Notes under the pieces: model-generated | Seen by the model: the letters and a program-made list of their open reading frames with translations, nothing else | Told to the model about the DNA's origin: nothing | The model's database searches: none | Translations under genes and position numbers: made by a program | Origin: Lutjanus erythropterus | Taxonomy: Eukaryota > Chordata > Actinopteri > Lutjaniformes > Lutjanidae | Reading direction: 5' to 3' | Assembly (NCBI GenBank): GCA_020091685.1 | Contig: CM034594.1 | Span: forward strand, 32,980,433-33,044,432 | Length of the DNA: 64,000 bases | Shown: one piece after another, positions 53,353-64,000 of the stretch | Layout: each line of letters opens with the position of its first letter | How positions within the stretch are numbered: the first letter of the stretch is position 1

Positions 53353-54011
53353 GTAAGACAAACAGTTCACACACGATTTTATTCTTGCAAATTAGCCTGA
53401 AACCTTGCTCTACTGCTAGTGTTTTCTTTTTTTGTAATTAGTGTTAATCATTTATTTCCTGATCTCCTCACCTCCATTAAAACCTTAATTACCTTTACCA
53501 GCAGAAATTAATGACCATGTTTTTCCTTTTTAAATGGATTGATTATTGGCCTCAAGAACAGAAGTTTAATTTACTCCTACATACAAATAATCCACTCGCT
53601 CTTTCCTCAAGTGCAAAGATGATTTTCCTGCTGTTGCATTTTCTAAGTCTGCAGTTGCAGCTCGATAAATAATTAACATGTTCAGTTGCTCTACTTCTTC
53701 TCGGGGTGAGAAGATGTTGACAGTAAGCCTCCTGGCAGAGGTGCTTAGCATCACAGAAATGGGAAATTACTGTCTTGCCTTTTACTGATGTCAACCGCCT
53801 CTCTCCCTGCAGAGGAAGTTTCACCCTCTCGCTTTGTCACTTTTTTTTCATCTTTATCATATTGTTTTGAAGGATTTTAGGCAGAAATTCTCATCAGCTA
53901 CGCCTCCAGTGTAATCTAAGTGAAAATTAAAAACATCTTGAAACAAAATGATTCTCTGAAGCACACAGAGATAGTGGCCTCTAATTTGAACACAAACCTA
54001 CAGGGTTTGCT
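53353..54011. other. Presumed intron 2 start, nothing recognised
   Basis: Minus-strand frames of 62 and 90 residues at 53,552-53,824 overlap each other in different frames and have no support. Confidence 0.4.
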
Positions 54012-54330
54012 TAAAGAGATAGTTTGGATGTTTTTTTAAGTGGGGTTGTTTGAGGTAGTTATTCATAGATTACATACACTAGATGGCAGTTGACATGCTC
54101 CCAGTTCAGAGAAGCAGCAGGAGTACTGGTGTAGGAAGCTGAACAGTGTACTGCTGTGGACAGGGTCAGCAGCGCAACTTATTTTAGCCACCTAACAAAA
54201 TCAATTTCAGTTGAAGTCTACCCTATATTTGAAATATTTTCACTGCTGTATCCTGCTGTCAGACAGCCTTTTCTGACAGGACTTGGCATGTCAGCCCAGC
54301 ACAGCAGGGAGTCACATCTCCATTACAGGG
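54012..54330 (+). repeat. Dispersed repeat 'agatagtttggatg', copy 2
   Basis: Aligns with 37,373-37,640 in order: 'actagatggcagttgacatg', 'ggaagctgaacagtgtactg', 'ctgtggacagggtcagcagc', 'gctgtcagacagccttttct'. Confidence 0.75.
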
Positions 54331-55560
54331 ACACCTGCTTGAAGGTCTGTCTTTAACTGAAGTCGAGCCTTGTTTGAGTCGAGCTGCTCTAAAGCTGCAA
54401 ATAAACACTTAATTTTCTGTATATATTTCACAATGAAAACGTTGTTATTTTGAAGTAGCAATATTAGGAAATGTTGACTTTTTTGTTACTGGTAACTGAA
54501 CACAACTCCTACCCATTTGAAAGTGAACATGAAACAGTAAAATAAAGCAGATACCTGAAAGTACAAACAGCGATGCAGGAGAGAAACTAAACTTCAAACC
54601 ACAGAGATCCAGTTAAAAGCTACAAAAGCACTGAGAGCTGAACACACAGATGGCTTAAAAATTCTCGCATGCTTGGGCCACACTCTGGAGATGACTCATC
54701 TCAGATGCGACTCAGCGCAGCTCTGTGTGTTATAAGAGATAATGGAAATGCACTGACTTTGCCCAGCTAGAGGTGCAAGTGGAAAACCTTAAATATCACT
54801 CCAAACCAATCAGACTCCACTGGAAAAAAAAAAACAGTGATCTCCTCACAAAACACATGAGCTACTGGTCACCACTGCCTTGATTTGTTGGTTTCTTTTT
54901 GTTATTGTGTGACTTTGGTGTTTTAAAAGGTTAGTTTAAATTCACCTAAGTCACACAATAACACAAACTAACTAACTGATGGAGGCAGCTCCTGTGTTGT
55001 ACAAGCTAAAGGAGTCTGGTTGCTTTGGAGAGAGCAATATTTGACTTTCCATCTTCCCATATTTAATTTTCCATCAGAAGAGGCTGTCTGATGGCAAAGT
55101 AAAGTGGGAAAACTATTCTAAATGTAATATAGAACTGCTAACATCATTAAACTGCTACTGATTTTTCTATAGCTGGTCCTTTTTTAAGGCGGCCTAAATA
55201 TATCCTTCTGCATCCACAAACTGGGGGCATGCCAACTATGTTTGCGCCACATCTATTTCTTTATACCCTCTTGACTATTATGATGGCACTTGTGTAAAAT
55301 GGCTCGACTCGACTGTACTTCACTGCAGATGGTACTCCTTCAACATAGGTGGAGCTGATCGGCATGGCAACGCTGTGCAACACACACTCAGGAGCTCTGC
55401 TTTTGTTTTGAGAAGCTGCAGCTTTCATTCATTGACAAACTCAAAACTAAACTGTACATTCACTGCCTGACTTCCTTTCTCAGTGGACATTCACTGTCAC
55501 TCTCTGCCGCTCGCCCACCTAAATTTACACACTGACTATGCTACTGTGACCAATCAGGAG
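54331..55560. other. Presumed intron, nothing recognised
   Basis: No exon or clear repeat identified. Short A-run near 54,823. Confidence 0.4.
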
Positions 55561-55876
55561 TAGGGCTGCAGAATTAAATTTTATCGAAATCGCAATATGG
55601 TGTTCTGCAATTTTCAAATTGCAGGATGTGCAATATTTGTTAAAGGCAAAATGTGTGTCAAACATTTTTAAATGAATGAATGTTAGATTGTACAGACATT
55701 TCCATTTGATACAAAGTCCTGCAAATAAAATCACACCATAGTCATTTTAGCATATTTTTCAATCAAAATAAATTACTGATGTAAAAATGATCATGAGCTC
55801 TAATATCACAAATCATATCATAGTTGCAATATCAGTCAAAATAATTAGATATTTTCCTCAAAATTGTTCAGCCCTA
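55561..55876. mobile_element. hAT-like MITE, second member
   Basis: Starts TAGGGCTGCAGAATTAAA and ends TTGTTCAGCCCTA. Shares 'caatatttgttaaaggcaaa'-type and 'atcagtcaaaataatta' words in inverted order with 36,085-36,322. Flanks (atcaggag / ctcagtaa) do not form a clean duplication. Confidence 0.75.
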
Positions 55877-57572
55877 CTCAGTAATCTGCAGTTTTTGCTG
55901 GCTTACCTTTATCATCAGGACAAAACCAAAATACTCCCAGTCAGGAGGCAGAAGCATTTTTCTTTTTTTACTTACATACTTTAAATTACTGTAACTTTAT
56001 CCCCCAGACATCATGGCCACTACAATATACACCACCATCCTATCAATTTAACAGAAAGAGGAGCACCTGTATTTATGATGGCATTAAAAAATCAACTATG
56101 AGGATTTTTTAATACACTGTATGCTGTAATAATCTCTTTATATTGTCCAAGCCTGGTGCCAACTGCCATCTGACCATGGTTAAGTACCTCTTACAGCCCC
56201 ACTTCAAGAAATCCAAACTATCACTTCAAGTCAGTTCTCTTCCCTGAAATAATTGTGTCCCTTTAAGAACGGCCACTCAATCAAAGCTTTTTTTTTTTCT
56301 TACTCTAAAAGAGCGATTAGGGACAGCTGCCTGTCAGAGTGATAAAGCACAGATTTAAATGACATCCATTCAGGAGAAGAAACTCTTTAAAGGAATGAAA
56401 AGAGCTGTGTTTTTGCAACAATAGAAACATAATCTGGAATAAAAGTCATGTCTAATGTGGTGGAAAAAAACGCATTATAAATGCTGAGAAACTAGTTTAT
56501 GGAGTTCCTTTTTGTGTGGAAGTGGTACAATACATCTATTCTTGGACATAAATGTCTACGGAAAGCATCAGAAAAACATATTTTTCTGTCCTCTCCTCCG
56601 TTCTTGACCCTGACACGAGGCTTTTGAGAGCTTGTTGGGAGGTTGATGCCTGGTTACCATGGGAACACAGAGGTACACATGCCCTGTGCTTATTAATGCA
56701 TTCACAAATAATTTTTTAACGTCAGTAAACTTTGACAGGTGTGTCTCAGGCAGAAATTAGGTCCAAAATGTGTTGTACACCTTGTATCAGAGGTTTGTTG
56801 TATTCTGTGATGTTTGTCGTGTTTTTCTCACCAAGCTCGACTGCAAACTGGAAACCAGGTTGTTGCCCCCTTTTTAGCTCTCCTGAGCTGAGGAACAACA
56901 TTAACAAATTAGAAAGGAATACAAATTTTTAGGTCATGGAAGCGCTCCAGTTTAGTTATGGGAAGTCATGGAGTTTACATCAGGGTCATGGCAGGAGGCC
57001 TGGCGCTCATTTACATACTGAATACAACAATTTGCAACACATGCTTGTAAATTAGTGGACTCTCAAGTAAACACACTTGATTTATTATTTCAGAAGTAAG
57101 CAGTCACTGAAAAAAGCAATTAATTATTACTCTTTCCACAGAGGATTATTGACTTTCTAATAAAGTCGCAGACCTTTTTTCAGTTTTAAAGTAGTTTAGT
57201 AGCAACAAATGAAGAGTTACACGATCAAATACAATATAATAGAGCTTCTGGATCAATTTTTGTAGTTTGGACAATCCGAATCAAAAATACTTTTATTGCC
57301 ATCTCCAATCTTTGTTAATAACAATATATTTTCTAAGATTGTTTTTGTTAGTGCCAAATAATTCTGATATTTGGTTCTCGGGAACATCAGGGCACAACAG
57401 CCATAATTGAGTTGTTAAACAAATCAAACATTGAAGATATTAGATCATTAGATCATACAGAATTGCTCAGATAGCATAGACAGGTAGTTCTAAGTAAATG
57501 AAGACCACATATTTGCCTAAACACGGGATATGCCACATGTTTCGATCATATTGGTGTTTTAATTATTTAGCC
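55877..57572. other. Presumed intron, nothing certain
   Basis: Reverse end piece of the 'tagtttgg' repeat at 56,155-56,230. Otherwise unassigned AT-rich DNA. Confidence 0.4.
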
Positions 57573-58160
57573 CAATGGTGTCAAACTCATATTAGTTGAG
57601 GGTGGCCTGGTGACTCCATGTGCTGAGGCTGTGGGTCCTCAGCACCTCTGCAGCTGCTGCAGGTTCGACTCCTGCCTGTGGCCCTGTGTTGTGTGTAGTC
57701 CCCATGCTCTCTAACCCCCCCACCCCCATTGTGTCTTCAGCTGTCCTATAGGTAGGGGCATAGAGGCCCAAGAAAATATATGAAAAAAACAAACAAAAGC
57801 GTATTAGCTGAAGGACCACATACAGCCACTTTGATCTTAAGTAGGTCAGACCAGTAAAACCACTGCATAATAAACCATTGGATAATAATCATTTAAAAAA
57901 CAATTTTCCCTGTTTTGTAGAAGAAGAACCCTCTGAAAATGTTCAAACCTAATGAACCATCCATTTACAAAACCAAACTGTTGTTGAACAGTCTGAGATG
58001 TCTTAAGAAAAATAACTGCAGTTTCAACAATGTCTCAGTTTTCCCACATTCAGTCATTACAGAATGCCATTAAATGCGCATTACAAGAAACAGATGACAG
58101 TGGATCTGCAAATGCAAGACACATTTATGTATTTTGGAAGTGAACATTCATGATTCAAAC
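57573..58160 (+). mobile_element. hAT remnant of the same family as the 5,314 terminus
   Basis: 'caatggtgtcaaactcatat' then, after a SINE, 'aggaccacatacagccactt' and 'gatcttaagtaggtcagacc', 'agtaaaacc'. This is a worn copy of the sequence that begins the large inverted-repeat structure at 5,314. Later 'gatgtcttaagaaaaataac' and 'cagtggatctgcaaatgc' fit the interior of this non-autonomous family. The right end is not clear. Confidence 0.65.
57600..57801 (+). mobile_element. tRNA-derived SINE with target duplication
   Basis: The head contains box A-like TGGCCTGGTGACTCC and box B GGTTCGACTCC (57,662-57,672). The tail has 'cagctgtcctataggtaggg' and 'catagaggcccaagaaaa'. TATTAG(T/C)TGA flanks it at 57,590-57,599 and 57,802-57,811. 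Inserted into the hAT remnant, so younger than it. Confidence 0.85.
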
Positions 58161-58556
58161 AACTCGTCAAGATCTAGACATTCTTTTAATTTTCTCTTGC
58201 CTTGCTGGCAAAGCACAACAACAACTAAAGTGGAAGCTAATTTACAAGTCAAGACATTTAAAAGTCAGAAGTTTTGGCAGTGCCTTAGCAACTGGGCTCT
58301 ACTAGTATTATTTTAAGATAGAAGTCTGATGCAGATTATGTTGAAGCTGCTGATTGACATATTGAGCATAATGCTCAATATCTTTAAATTTGACCTCAAG
58401 AAGTTTCATTCTACTCAGGAGTGAATGACTGCCCTGCAATTTTTTACACTTTGCAAAGTCACCCAGTGGGCTGGATTGAACCCTTTGGCAGGTCGCTGCT
58501 TCCATTGGCTGAGCGTCTCTGCTAACGTGCAGAAGTCAGATGTTCATTCAGACATC

Positions 58557-58771
58557 ATGGCGGAAGGCTCGCAGCCAAAGTTAGCTAAATTAGCTTATGA
58601 GACAGAAAAGAGACACAGAGCGTTTCTCCCTTCGTGGAAAGAAATATATCCGTGGGTTTAGTACAATGCTACAGTACCAGCTATGTACTGCACTGTCTGC
58701 AGAGAGTTCCTGGCTAAAGCCAATAAAAATGGATCATTTTTCCGTGGCTTAAAGAGGGCACGGAGGGTGTA
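58557..58771 (+). pseudogene. BED-like zinc-finger fragment (hAT transposase-derived)
   Basis: From ATG 58,557: MAEGSQPKLAKLAYETEKRH, then AFLPSWKEIYPWV, a stop (TAG 58,659-58,661), then YNATVPAMYCTVCREFLAKA and a diverged end. The W..YPW...Y.....MYC.VC pattern is that of BED/TTF-type zinc fingers at the start of hAT transposases and domesticated relatives (KIAA1586/ZMYM-like). Only the first finger half is present and it carries a stop, so it is a relic. An element terminus begins six bases later at 58,777. Confidence 0.65.
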
Positions 58772-58776
58772 ACCAG

Positions 58777-59173
58777 TAGAGTTGGGCGATATGTTGAAAT
58801 TTTCCAAACAATCATCGTCGGCCCATCGATTGGCGATATCTTCGTCCCCCTCCCACCTCCTCCCGTCCTCTCAGGTCTCAGCTGGGAGATGTGCACAAGT
58901 GGCGAATTCAGTATGTTATGCATGCTGTGTGTGTTCACTACGTTCAGTAGACAAAATAAACTCACAAACTGTCCAGAAATTATATGTTCTCACACTTATT
59001 TTCCATTTGAAATGGAGAAATACAACCGTACACCTTCTGACTTCAAGTTTCTCTCTTTTACTGAACTAACACGAGCTTAATTGGCTCGTTAACTCCTCGT
59101 AAAACACACTCAATTCAAACCTGACAGAAAAACATGTAGAACTCACCAAAACCATCTTTGTTAGTCTGGTCAC
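58777..59173 (+). mobile_element. Partial element, inverted relative of 62,484-63,173
   Basis: Begins TAGAGTTGGGCGATATG. Its whole length matches the reverse complement of the right half of 62,484-63,173 ('caaacaatcatcgtcggccc', 'gcacaag', 'aaatacaaccgtacaccttc', 'tggctcgttaactcctcg'). The match stops sharply near 59,173. Confidence 0.8.
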
Positions 59174-61499
59174 CTTAACGTCAGACCCTGCATTTGAAAC
59201 CTTTAATAATTATACCAGCCTGCCTTCTGAGAAGGTGAGAAAATGTGTTGCTGAACCCAGTGTTGGTTCACACCACCTGATTGTACCTGTGCACGATGGC
59301 TGAATGCTGCAGCTGGCACGCCTGTGGTGTCCACAAAGATTGTGTTTTTGTTGCAGGGGGAATCTTCCTACATTGAGATTGGAGAGGAGTTTTGAAGAGA
59401 AGAAAAGAGCTGTATTCAGAATGCAATCAGTGATTTTCTCCCTCATTCAGAGAAGGAGGGAGGAAGAGAAAAGAGAGGGAAAAAAAAGAAATTCTGTCGT
59501 TGTTTTTTAATGTCTGTGACATATTCTACAGATAGAAACAATTAAACTGCAGTGAGACATGTCATGTCACTGGTATGATGTCAGTAGATCATTTTCCCTG
59601 TGTATTTTTGCTGAGAAACACTCGTGACATGTAGGCGAGCCTCCAAATGTCTATTTGAAGTGTGGCTGCAGCCACATGTGAGCTGTGCAGCTCATTCAGT
59701 ATGTGCTGCGGCTCTAATCGTATGTTCACATTACTGGTTGCGCCACAGCTACAAAATGGTCAAACATGGCGGCTACATTGTTGCTGAGCCTGAGAAAAGG
59801 TGCGGCCAGCTCTACTTTGATTTGTAGCACGTCACACCCAAAGCACAGCAACAGTGTTTGACGTCAGTTTCTGGCTTCAGGTTCCATTGAACATGACTTG
59901 TAGCCTGATGCTTTGTTTTCGCTGGTTTTCGCTTTGTTTTCGCTGGTTATCTGAACACACTATAACCTGTAAATTTGGGTGCCAAAATAAAAACCAACAT
60001 GTAACACCATGTACACACGCTGCTCGAACATGTAGCGTGAACTGGCCAATAGACATTATAATGCATTGGAAAACCGACGGTGATGAGGTGATGTAAACTG
60101 CATTGAACAGTACTATATACTGTATGTTTTGCATTTAATGGGGTCAATCCACTGTAGCAGGCCTTAAAACCAGTGTTTGATCAGAGCTTATTTCACCTGA
60201 TTTTGGTGCCAGTGGTCAGCACAGAATATCTGGCAGTGAATTAGAGAGGATTCCCCTCCTGACTTCAAACAGCTGGGCACATCCCATCACAATTAAAATC
60301 TGGCTGAATCTGCAGGGCCTCCTGTACTGTGTGATTGGGGTAACACTGGACTCAGAATGCAAAGCAGCTACAGCCAAGTAGGATTAAACTCACAACAGCA
60401 TGTTTATAAAAGTCATTGTCAGTGGCTTATTATTTGTGGAGGAAAAGATCATCGTCTATTTAAATTTTCAGTCGGTATTGAAATGTTACTCACTCTTTGA
60501 TCAATACTGTGTCATGTAACGTTAATACAAAAGGCTTATGATATGTAAAGCAGCAAACATGGCTGCAGCAGTAAACATTAAAGCGTAATTTTCAGTGGCT
60601 GTCTTTGAACACAGTCCGTGGCTTGCATATGGAGCAAGTTTGAGCATCTCCGCCATCCTTTGAAGACAGCCCGAAGCCTCTGATGACTGGCATGAGTTTG
60701 AACTTAGAATGACTTGGAGAAGTTGGCGATGGCAAGCGCAGGTACCGTGATTATCTGCTGCTTCGGGGCTTCATAAACAGCCTAAACAACAAGTGTACTT
60801 CCAAGTTTGCTAATGTAAGCAGAAGTGCCTTGATCTCTTGCACTCAGAGGACTCAGAACAGTGAGAGGATGCATGATGAGTACTACACAGTGTGAGAAAT
60901 TATTTACAGACTCCAGCTGAGGGTCGTGCAAAGCCAGCTTCAACTAGTTAAAAGTACATCTGACACGTCCTGACAGTTCGCCACCGCTCGGGTCCTCTCA
61001 AGAAACATGAAGGCCATGGGAAAAAAAAATCTTTGCATTTTTTATTTTGTTTGGGGCAACGATGACACAATCATTGTTATTTATTTCAACAGACTTCATA
61101 GTTTTTTAATATAGACATATAGCAAAATGGTTGAGATGTTGCTTCAGGATAAAAGCATCAAATTACATTTACAAATACAAAAAAAAAAAAATTGACAAAA
61201 AAAGTCAAATAAAAAGCTCACTTGTAGAGGAGATAACTCAGACTTACTGATCTGTGAGATGGTTCAACAACACAAATGCTTTGAGGTTTATTTAATAAAA
61301 AAATGCTAATTTATTATCTTAGCATTACTCCTTTCATCACTAAAGGAGAATTTAACCATGTTTTTAGACAGTAAAAAAAAATCACATTGTCAATTTTACT
61401 TGCATTAGTTTAGCTTTGCTATCTTTACTGTAAAATGACACATGGTCTATTAGGTACAGCATGTTTTTAGAGAATTATTTGCCTTTTTTTGTTGTTGAT
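59174..61499. other. Presumed intron, nothing recognised
   Basis: No exon or repeat family assigned. 59,917-59,945 holds a short 'ttttcgctgg' triplication. A-run near 61,181. Open frames of 60-85 residues lack support. Confidence 0.4.
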
Positions 61500-62029
61500 C
61501 AACCCCCATTCCAGAAAAGTTGGGACATTGTGTAAAATGAAAAACAATAACATGCAAATCCCTTTCGACCTTGATCTAATTGAAAACAATGTAAAGACAA
61601 GATATTTAATGACCAAACTGTTAAACTTTACTGTTTTTTGTAAATACAAACTAATTTTGAACACATTACAAAAACATGGCAGCAGCATGTTAACCTCTGT
61701 GATACTGTATGTGTGCTTCTGACAGAGCTGGTTGGATATACCGTGAGTAATTTTGCGCACTTCAAACTTCAGAAACACTTTCAAATTCAGTTTCCTACAC
61801 CTGCAGGAGTGTTAGCGGGACGGAGGAGTGAGGATGGGAGAAGGAGATGAGGATAATATATTGGGCGCTCTCACGCTTTCACTTCCAAAAGGTGATGAGA
61901 GCCGACTTTCTGTCGGCTTATTGCATGTTCGGTCTAAACTCGCCGGTGAGTTGATGAGGGCACTCGGGCACACCTGATAGGTGTATCCTGCTGTGCGCTG
62001 GTGGCACAAGGGGCAGGACAGACCACATC

Positions 62030-62436
62030 ACACTTTTCCACTTTGGCCTAAGCTGAGATAAACTGATGCAGAAAATTCTGCCGCCTTTCTGAATGTTGAT
62101 GATATCTGACTTTGCATGAAGGAGTCTTAACTTGCATTTGTTGATGCAGCGGCAAACTGTGTTTACTAACATTTTTCCAAAGTGTTCCTGAGCGTATGTA
62201 ATATTCTTCACACAATTATGTGGGTTTTTAATGCAGTGCAGCCTGAGGGGTCAAAGGTCACAGACATTTAATGTTGGTTTTCCGTCTAGCCCGTTATGTG
62301 CAGAGATTTCTCCAGATTTCCTGAATCTTTTAATGATATTCTGGATTGTAGATGTTGAAATCCTCAAATTCTGTGCAGTTGTGTGTTGTGAAACATTGTT
62401 TAAACTGTCAAACTGTTTGTACAGGCACCTCACGTT
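62030..62436 (-). pseudogene. Tc1-like transposase N-terminal relic
   Basis: Minus strand from about 62,433: a helix-turn-helix stretch NVSQHTTAQNLRISTSTIQN then IIKRFRKSGEISAHNG and KPTLNVCDL, a stop at 62,248-62,250, then HCIKNPHNCVKNITYAQEHF, VNTVCRCINKCKLRLLHAKS and KWKSVMWS. This is the DNA-binding and linker part of a Tc1-family transposase. The catalytic DDE part is gone: resemblance ends at WS, where the family would continue with the first catalytic Asp region. Confidence 0.8.
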
Positions 62437-62483
62437 TTTACCTGTCTAATGACCCAAACAGGTGTTTTTTGAGTGTCCCATCC

Positions 62484-63173
62484 TAGGGTTGGGCAATTGG
62501 GTGAATATATCGTCTATTGAAGATGGGCTGAATCTGTTTGCTTGCTTTTTTTGGCCGATTGAAAGGGTGATATTTGTCATTGTATTTTGTCTGTCTGCAG
62601 TCTGCAGAGTGACAGCCTCTGCTCTGCACCATGTTCTCATCCAGCAGTGCAGTCCACACCCACCCAGCCGACCATGAGTGAGCTAAGCTGGGTGACGAGC
62701 GAGAGGAAAACAGCCTGCAGAGTCAGACTCTTTAAACTCTTTTCATGCGGTGAATTAAGGATTTATTTTGACCAAACCAGAGTTGGTGATTGTTGGATGA
62801 GTGGACAGACTAACAAAGATAGTTTTTGTGAGTTCTACATGTTTTTCTGCCAAGTTTGAATTGAGTTGTGTTTTCTGAGGAGTTAATGAGCCAATTAAGG
62901 TCGTCTTAGATCGGTAAAAGAGAGAAACTTAAATTCAGAAGGTGTACGGTTGTATTTCTCTGTTTCAAATGGAAAATAAATGTGAGAACATGTAATTTCT
63001 AGACAGTTGGAGTTTATTTTGTCTATTGGACTTAGCTTCGCTGCTTGTGCACATCTTCCAGCTGAGACTGGAGAGGACGGGAGGTGGTGGGAGGAGGGAC
63101 GATGATATCGCCGATCGCTGACGGATTGGCTGATGATGACTGTTTGGAAAATTTTAACATATTTCCAACTCTA
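62484..63173. mobile_element. 690-bp hAT-like element nested in the Tc1-like element
   Basis: Ends TAGGGTTGGGCAATTGG and (reverse) TAGAGTTGGAAATATG. The flanking 8-mers TCCCATCC (62,476-62,483) and TTCCATTC (63,174-63,181) agree at 6 of 8 positions, consistent with an aged 8-bp duplication. Tc1-like sequence continues on both sides. Its frames (71 and 90 residues) show no transposase motif. Confidence 0.75.
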
Positions 63174-63345
63174 TTCCATTCTGAATAATTCCATTCACAA
63201 CTTTCTAAAACATGTCACAGGCATCAAATTCAGAGAGAGTGTATATTTACAAAGAACAATAAAGTCAATCAGTTAGAAAATTAAATATCTTGTCTTTGTA
63301 CTGTATTTGCAGTTTTGCACAACATCCCAACATTTTAAGAATCAG

Positions 63346-64000
63346 AATTGTACATTAGTTTAGCTTCACTACCTGAAAACACAAATAATTATTTGGCCCT
63401 TGTTAGACTTTTTTTTGTCGTATCAAGTTACATAATTCAGTCCACTGAGACCTGTGAACCGATAATTTGTCAGAAAAATATGTCTACTTTTGAAAATTAC
63501 TCTGGACTTCACAAGTGATGTGTTAGAGATGGCTCAATCAGGTTGAGTTAAGTTCAACACATTTTTAGATAAAGCAGCTCAAAATGTGCTCTACCAAACA
63601 CTTGAACAGAACGGTAAAGGGTCAAAAAAAACGTCACAGGGCCCACGCTTAATTTTGAAAGGGGCAGCTTCACCTTGAGGCGTTGTTCCTGGATGCAAGA
63701 AAACACAACAACTAGTCATATGTTACACACAGCAACACAACCAGTACAGCAGAAATAATTGAAGGTGCTGATCTTTATGAGTCATTGAGTTATTTCATGT
63801 GTTTTTGAGGCTAAATGGCTTCACAAAGTTACATAATACAAACATTTTCTTAGGGTCATCTTCAGGGCTGTGCAGCAGAAATAGGTGTTTTAATTCAAAA
63901 TGACACCAAAACTGCACAAAACCGTATCCTTCCACCTTCGTACCCCCAAATAAAAGACATTAACACATCTTATATGCCACCATCTCAAACTCTGCTCCTC
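63346..64000. other. Right margin, nothing recognised
   Basis: AT-rich DNA with no gene or repeat that I can name. Confidence 0.4.

Larger units (their letters stand above)
61500..63345 (-). mobile_element. Tc1-like element, rearranged, with nested insertion
   Basis: The left end 'ccattccagaaaagttggga' and the right end (reverse: 'atgttgggatgttgtgcaaa') are diverged long inverted repeats, both followed by 'acaagatatttaat'. Between them, on the minus strand, are transposase pieces (listed) and a 690-bp nested element. The stretch 61,805-62,030 does not continue the transposase and seems foreign. Confidence 0.7.

Overview
The window is nuclear DNA of a ray-finned (teleost, probably percomorph-type) fish. 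The evidence is interrupted genes with GT-AG introns, AT-rich intergenic DNA, and fish repeat families: a Rex1/CR1-like LINE, tRNA-derived SINEs, Tc1-like and hAT-like elements, and many AT-rich MITEs. There is no bacterial or viral gene organisation. Almost all open frames are chance or repeat frames. Only two host genes can be supported, and both are partial.

Layout. (1) 1-5,313: non-coding DNA with a palindromic element (2,864-3,540) and a truncated GAACC-rich element (4,913-5,313). (2) 5,314-14,660: the most unusual part, a 9.35-kb structure bounded by inverted arms of about 1.5 kb whose outer ends look like hAT termini. Its 6.3-kb interior holds a CA-rich stretch, a palindrome made of two CRE boxes, a frameshifted HIPK-type protein kinase relic, a roughly 115-bp minisatellite organised as a higher-order repeat, a polyadenylation signal, and a second array whose units contain a near-perfect hairpin. 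(3) 15,652-23,486, plus strand: the last nine exons of a WD40-repeat gene of the WDR49/WDR64 family, with transposons in its introns. (4) 23,487-32,250: intergenic, with a foldback element and a degraded LINE. (5) 32,260-53,352, plus strand: CpG-rich promoter, first exon (signal-peptide start) and second exon of an unidentified secreted or membrane protein. They are separated by a 20.7-kb intron packed with nested MITEs, LINE pieces and SINEs. (6) 53,353-64,000: probably the next intron of that gene, with a hAT remnant carrying a SINE, a BED-like zinc-finger fragment, and a Tc1-like element with another element nested inside it.

The WD40 gene and the signal-peptide gene lie head-to-tail with 9.1 kb between them, and nothing suggests joint function. 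The most promising candidate for something undescribed is the kinase-bearing inverted-repeat structure. Its reality as a mobile unit rests on finding further copies, because no target-site duplication could be seen. All splice sites were read by eye; no alignment or database search was run.
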